From: Lachnoclostridium sp. UBA739
Lineage (GTDB): Bacteria > Bacillota_A > Clostridia > Lachnospirales > Lachnospiraceae
Length of the DNA stretch: 7,676 bases
Reading direction: 5' to 3'
NCBI GenBank assembly: GCA_002297865.1
Contig: DBKX01000113.1
Coordinates: forward strand, 1-7,676
Positions within the stretch are counted from its first letter, which is position 1; every line of letters begins with the position of its first letter. The translations under genes were made by a program, and so were the position numbers. Positions 5,803 through 7,676 of the stretch are shown piece after piece. The notes below the pieces were generated by a model. That model was not told the DNA's origin. It worked only from the letters and a program-made list of their open reading frames with translations, and searched no databases.

Positions 5803-7676
5803 ATGAGAAAATTGAAAAGATTTCTTAGTGTGTTACTTGTGTTTTGTCTTAGCATGGTTACACCATTATCCAATGTTGGATGTGTAATGGTGCATGCAAA
5901 AGTGAATTGTCTTAATGGAAATGCACAGGATGCAAGGTCTGCATTAGAGACATTTCTAGCATTAGAAACAAGTACAACAAAAGAGATATTGAAGGGAACT
6001 TTAACAACTTTACAAGGATACATACAAGAAGATAGACAGACGGATAATGGGTTCAGTGATGCCATTTCCTATCTGGAGGATGACGCAAAAAGTGATGAAT
6101 TTGCTACTTATCTCCTGGAATGGATTACAACGTGGAGAGCGGATCAAGGCTACAGTAATGAATTGGCAGGAGAAGACCTGGATAGCGAAGAAGGTGTAGA
6201 TCGTGCTCTGGAATGTGTTATGTACAGAACAAAAGATCTTTGTCACAGATATGAACTTTTAAGTGGACATATGACAGGAATCTTAGATTTCGTAGGCTGC
6301 TGCAAGGCAGTTTTGCCAGAACTTTCGGAAAATGGTGGGTGCGATTTCGCCCATGAAGTAACAGATTCTGAGCTGTCTGACGTGAACAAGTATGCGAAAG
6401 GCATCCTTTTAATCTATGGTGGAGCAGATTTTGTAACTGGCTGGGAGGAACGAGAAGAGAATATAGGATGTTCCTATCCAGTGAATAGTGATGGAACAGA
6501 TATAGAGTTTACCAAAGAAAATGTTCAGCTCATGGTAAAAAATATTGTGGAACGCGCCTATTTTGCAAACGATGATGAAGAAAGTGTGACGGGGTTATGG
6601 TATAACGATAACTACATGCATGATATTATGAATCAGGAGAGCGTATCAGTTAAGGAAAATGATGACCTTGCACAATTCATTGTTGAGGCAGTTGGCTGGG
6701 GAGCTCAAATGTATGCAAAACCAGTTCAAGTCCGTAAAAACATACCAGAAGAGGTGGAAGTTTCAGAAGGTGAAGAACGTTATACAGAGAAACGTTATGG
6801 CGATATTGCATCGGCTCTTGCAAGTATAGATGATGAAAGGGCAAATTACGAAGTCGTGATAAGTCGTTCCGAAGCCATTACATTAGAGAATGGTGCTTTT
6901 AACCACAAATATAGTAATCTTGAAATCAGCCTATGCGACGAGGCAGCAGCACAGACAATCTACTATAGTGGCACAACACTTAATCTGAATGGAAATGTAA
7001 GAGTGGCTGCAGGAAGTTTCCAGTTTCATGATTCTGTGAAGATAGAGGGAAAGGCTGACAAAAAATTTGATTTCTGTATCCATACTGACAGTGGACGTGG
7101 GGAGGTAAGTTACCAAAAAGAACAGATTAATTTCTGGGTGGAATGTGATGATTGGGAAGGAGATATTAAGAACGGTGATCAAGAGAAAATAGAGGATGCC
7201 ATAGAAAAACTGAATGAGATGCTAAAGCCAGGACTTGAAACAGGAAAAAGTGACTCAGAGACAGTTGCTAGTAATGTGGAGAACATTTTAAAAGCAATCA
7301 AAGATGTGGATGAATATAGTTGGGACTTTGAGTCAGGCAGTAATTTAGGTGAAGGCAAGAATAATCCAATCTGGCAAACCCAAAAGACTGGGGAGGAGCA
7401 CAAAACAGAGATTTCCAGTTATGAAGACTGGACAGGAAAACTCGTAGAAGCATTAGGAGAAAGCTATGAACAGTGGTTTGGCAAGAATGAAGAAGGTAAC
7501 CTTAATGGTGAATTCTACGGCTGTCTTGATATTTACATTTCAAAGCGAAATGATGGAAGTGATATAACCTTAGGAGATAAGAAAGAAGCACTTCATAATT
7601 TCATGAATTGGCTTCGTGAGATTGTGTATAAGTATAATACGTATGAGGATTATAAGTCAAAATTAAAAGATTTCTT
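5803..7676 (+). CDS. Large exported cysteine-rich protein of unknown function (3' end outside window)
   Basis: I do not recognise this gene. The frame stays open for 624 codons to the right edge. It starts with ATG at 5803 behind GGAGGAG (5793-5799), with a correct short spacing. The N-terminus is a Sec signal peptide (MRKLKR, hydrophobic 7-20), probably cut after VHA (residue 32). Cys27 is preceded by N-V-G, a poor lipobox, so a lipoprotein is less likely. About 33-340 is mixed, probably helical, and rich in Asp and Glu. About 350-450 alternates hydrophobic and polar residues like a beta-sandwich (ITLENGAFN, LNLNGNVRVAAGSFQFH). About 460-505 is a charged helix, and 530-624 is rich in Trp and Tyr. 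The mature part has eleven cysteines (36, 138, 147, 166, 167, 180, 223, 378, 425, 448, 574), unusual for a clostridial exported protein and suggesting disulfides or metal binding. No catalytic motif, TSP3 repeat or anchor is visible in this part. Confidence 0.8.
   Translation, partial: MRKLKRFLSVLLVFCLSMVTPLSNVGCVMVHAKVNCLNGNAQDARSALETFLALETSTTKEILKGTLTTLQGYIQEDRQTDNGFSDAISYLEDDAKSDEFATYLLEWITTWRADQGYSNELAGEDLDSEEGVDRALECVMYRTKDLCHRYELLSGHMTGILDFVGCCKAVLPELSENGGCDFAHEVTDSELSDVNKYAKGILLIYGGADFVTGWEEREENIGCSYPVNSDGTDIEFTKENVQLMVKNIVERAYFANDDEESVTGLWYNDNYMHDIMNQESVSVKENDDLAQFIVEAVGWGAQMYAKPVQVRKNIPEEVEVSEGEERYTEKRYGDIASALASIDDERANYEVVISRSEAITLENGAFNHKYSNLEISLCDEAAAQTIYYSGTTLNLNGNVRVAAGSFQFHDSVKIEGKADKKFDFCIHTDSGRGEVSYQKEQINFWVECDDWEGDIKNGDQEKIEDAIEKLNEMLKPGLETGKSDSETVASNVENILKAIKDVDEYSWDFESGSNLGEGKNNPIWQTQKTGEEHKTEISSYEDWTGKLVEALGESYEQWFGKNEEGNLNGEFYGCLDIYISKRNDGSDITLGDKKEALHNFMNWLREIVYKYNTYEDYKSKLKDF

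Noticed and set aside
5803..5883. Lipoprotein signal with Cys27 in the unknown exported protein
   Set aside because: The residues before the cysteine (N-V-G) fit a lipobox poorly, and a normal signal peptidase site VHA lies just after it.
5766..6246. Two overlapping - strand open frames near the start of the unknown gene
   Set aside because: They lie antisense to the signal peptide and N-terminus of the gene at 5803, which has a strong ribosome site and promoter.
6931..7403. Two adjoining - strand open frames
   Set aside because: They are antisense to the open 624-codon frame and have no ribosome site or recognisable protein.

Overview
The window looks like a low-GC Gram-positive chromosome, most likely a clostridial member of the Lachnospiraceae or a relative. 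The grounds are AT-rich intergenic DNA, strong GGAGG ribosome binding sites, TTGxxx/TATAAT-type promoters, U-tailed terminators, a comEC-holA gene pair and a DUF1002 exported protein. This placement is inferred from gene content and style, not from a marker gene. All recognised genes lie on the + strand.

Bases 1-2040 are conserved housekeeping DNA. They hold the C-terminal metallo-beta-lactamase part of ComEC (DNA uptake), cut by the window edge; holA (delta subunit of the DNA polymerase III clamp loader) behind its own promoter; and a class II tRNA-Ser with anticodon CGA, followed by an intrinsic terminator.

Bases 2041-7676 hold three consecutive genes whose products all start with a Sec signal peptide. 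The first is a 774-residue secreted protein with aspartate-rich calcium-binding (TSP3-like) repeats, a middle beta-rich region and a class 3 lipase-like alpha/beta-hydrolase domain. The second is a 303-residue DUF1002 protein related to Bacillus YpuA. The third is a large, cysteine-rich exported protein that I do not recognise; it runs off the right edge after 624 codons. Each gene has a candidate promoter of its own. A weak AT-rich hairpin separates the first two and a strong terminator separates the last two, so they look like a cluster of exported-protein genes and not a tight operon.

The likely shared theme is cell-envelope or extracellular function: a calcium-stabilised hydrolase beside two exported proteins of unknown role, placed directly downstream of a tRNA gene. 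Whether they work together cannot be settled from sequence alone. I saw no CRISPR array, intact insertion sequence, integrase or duplicated tRNA end (att site) in the window.
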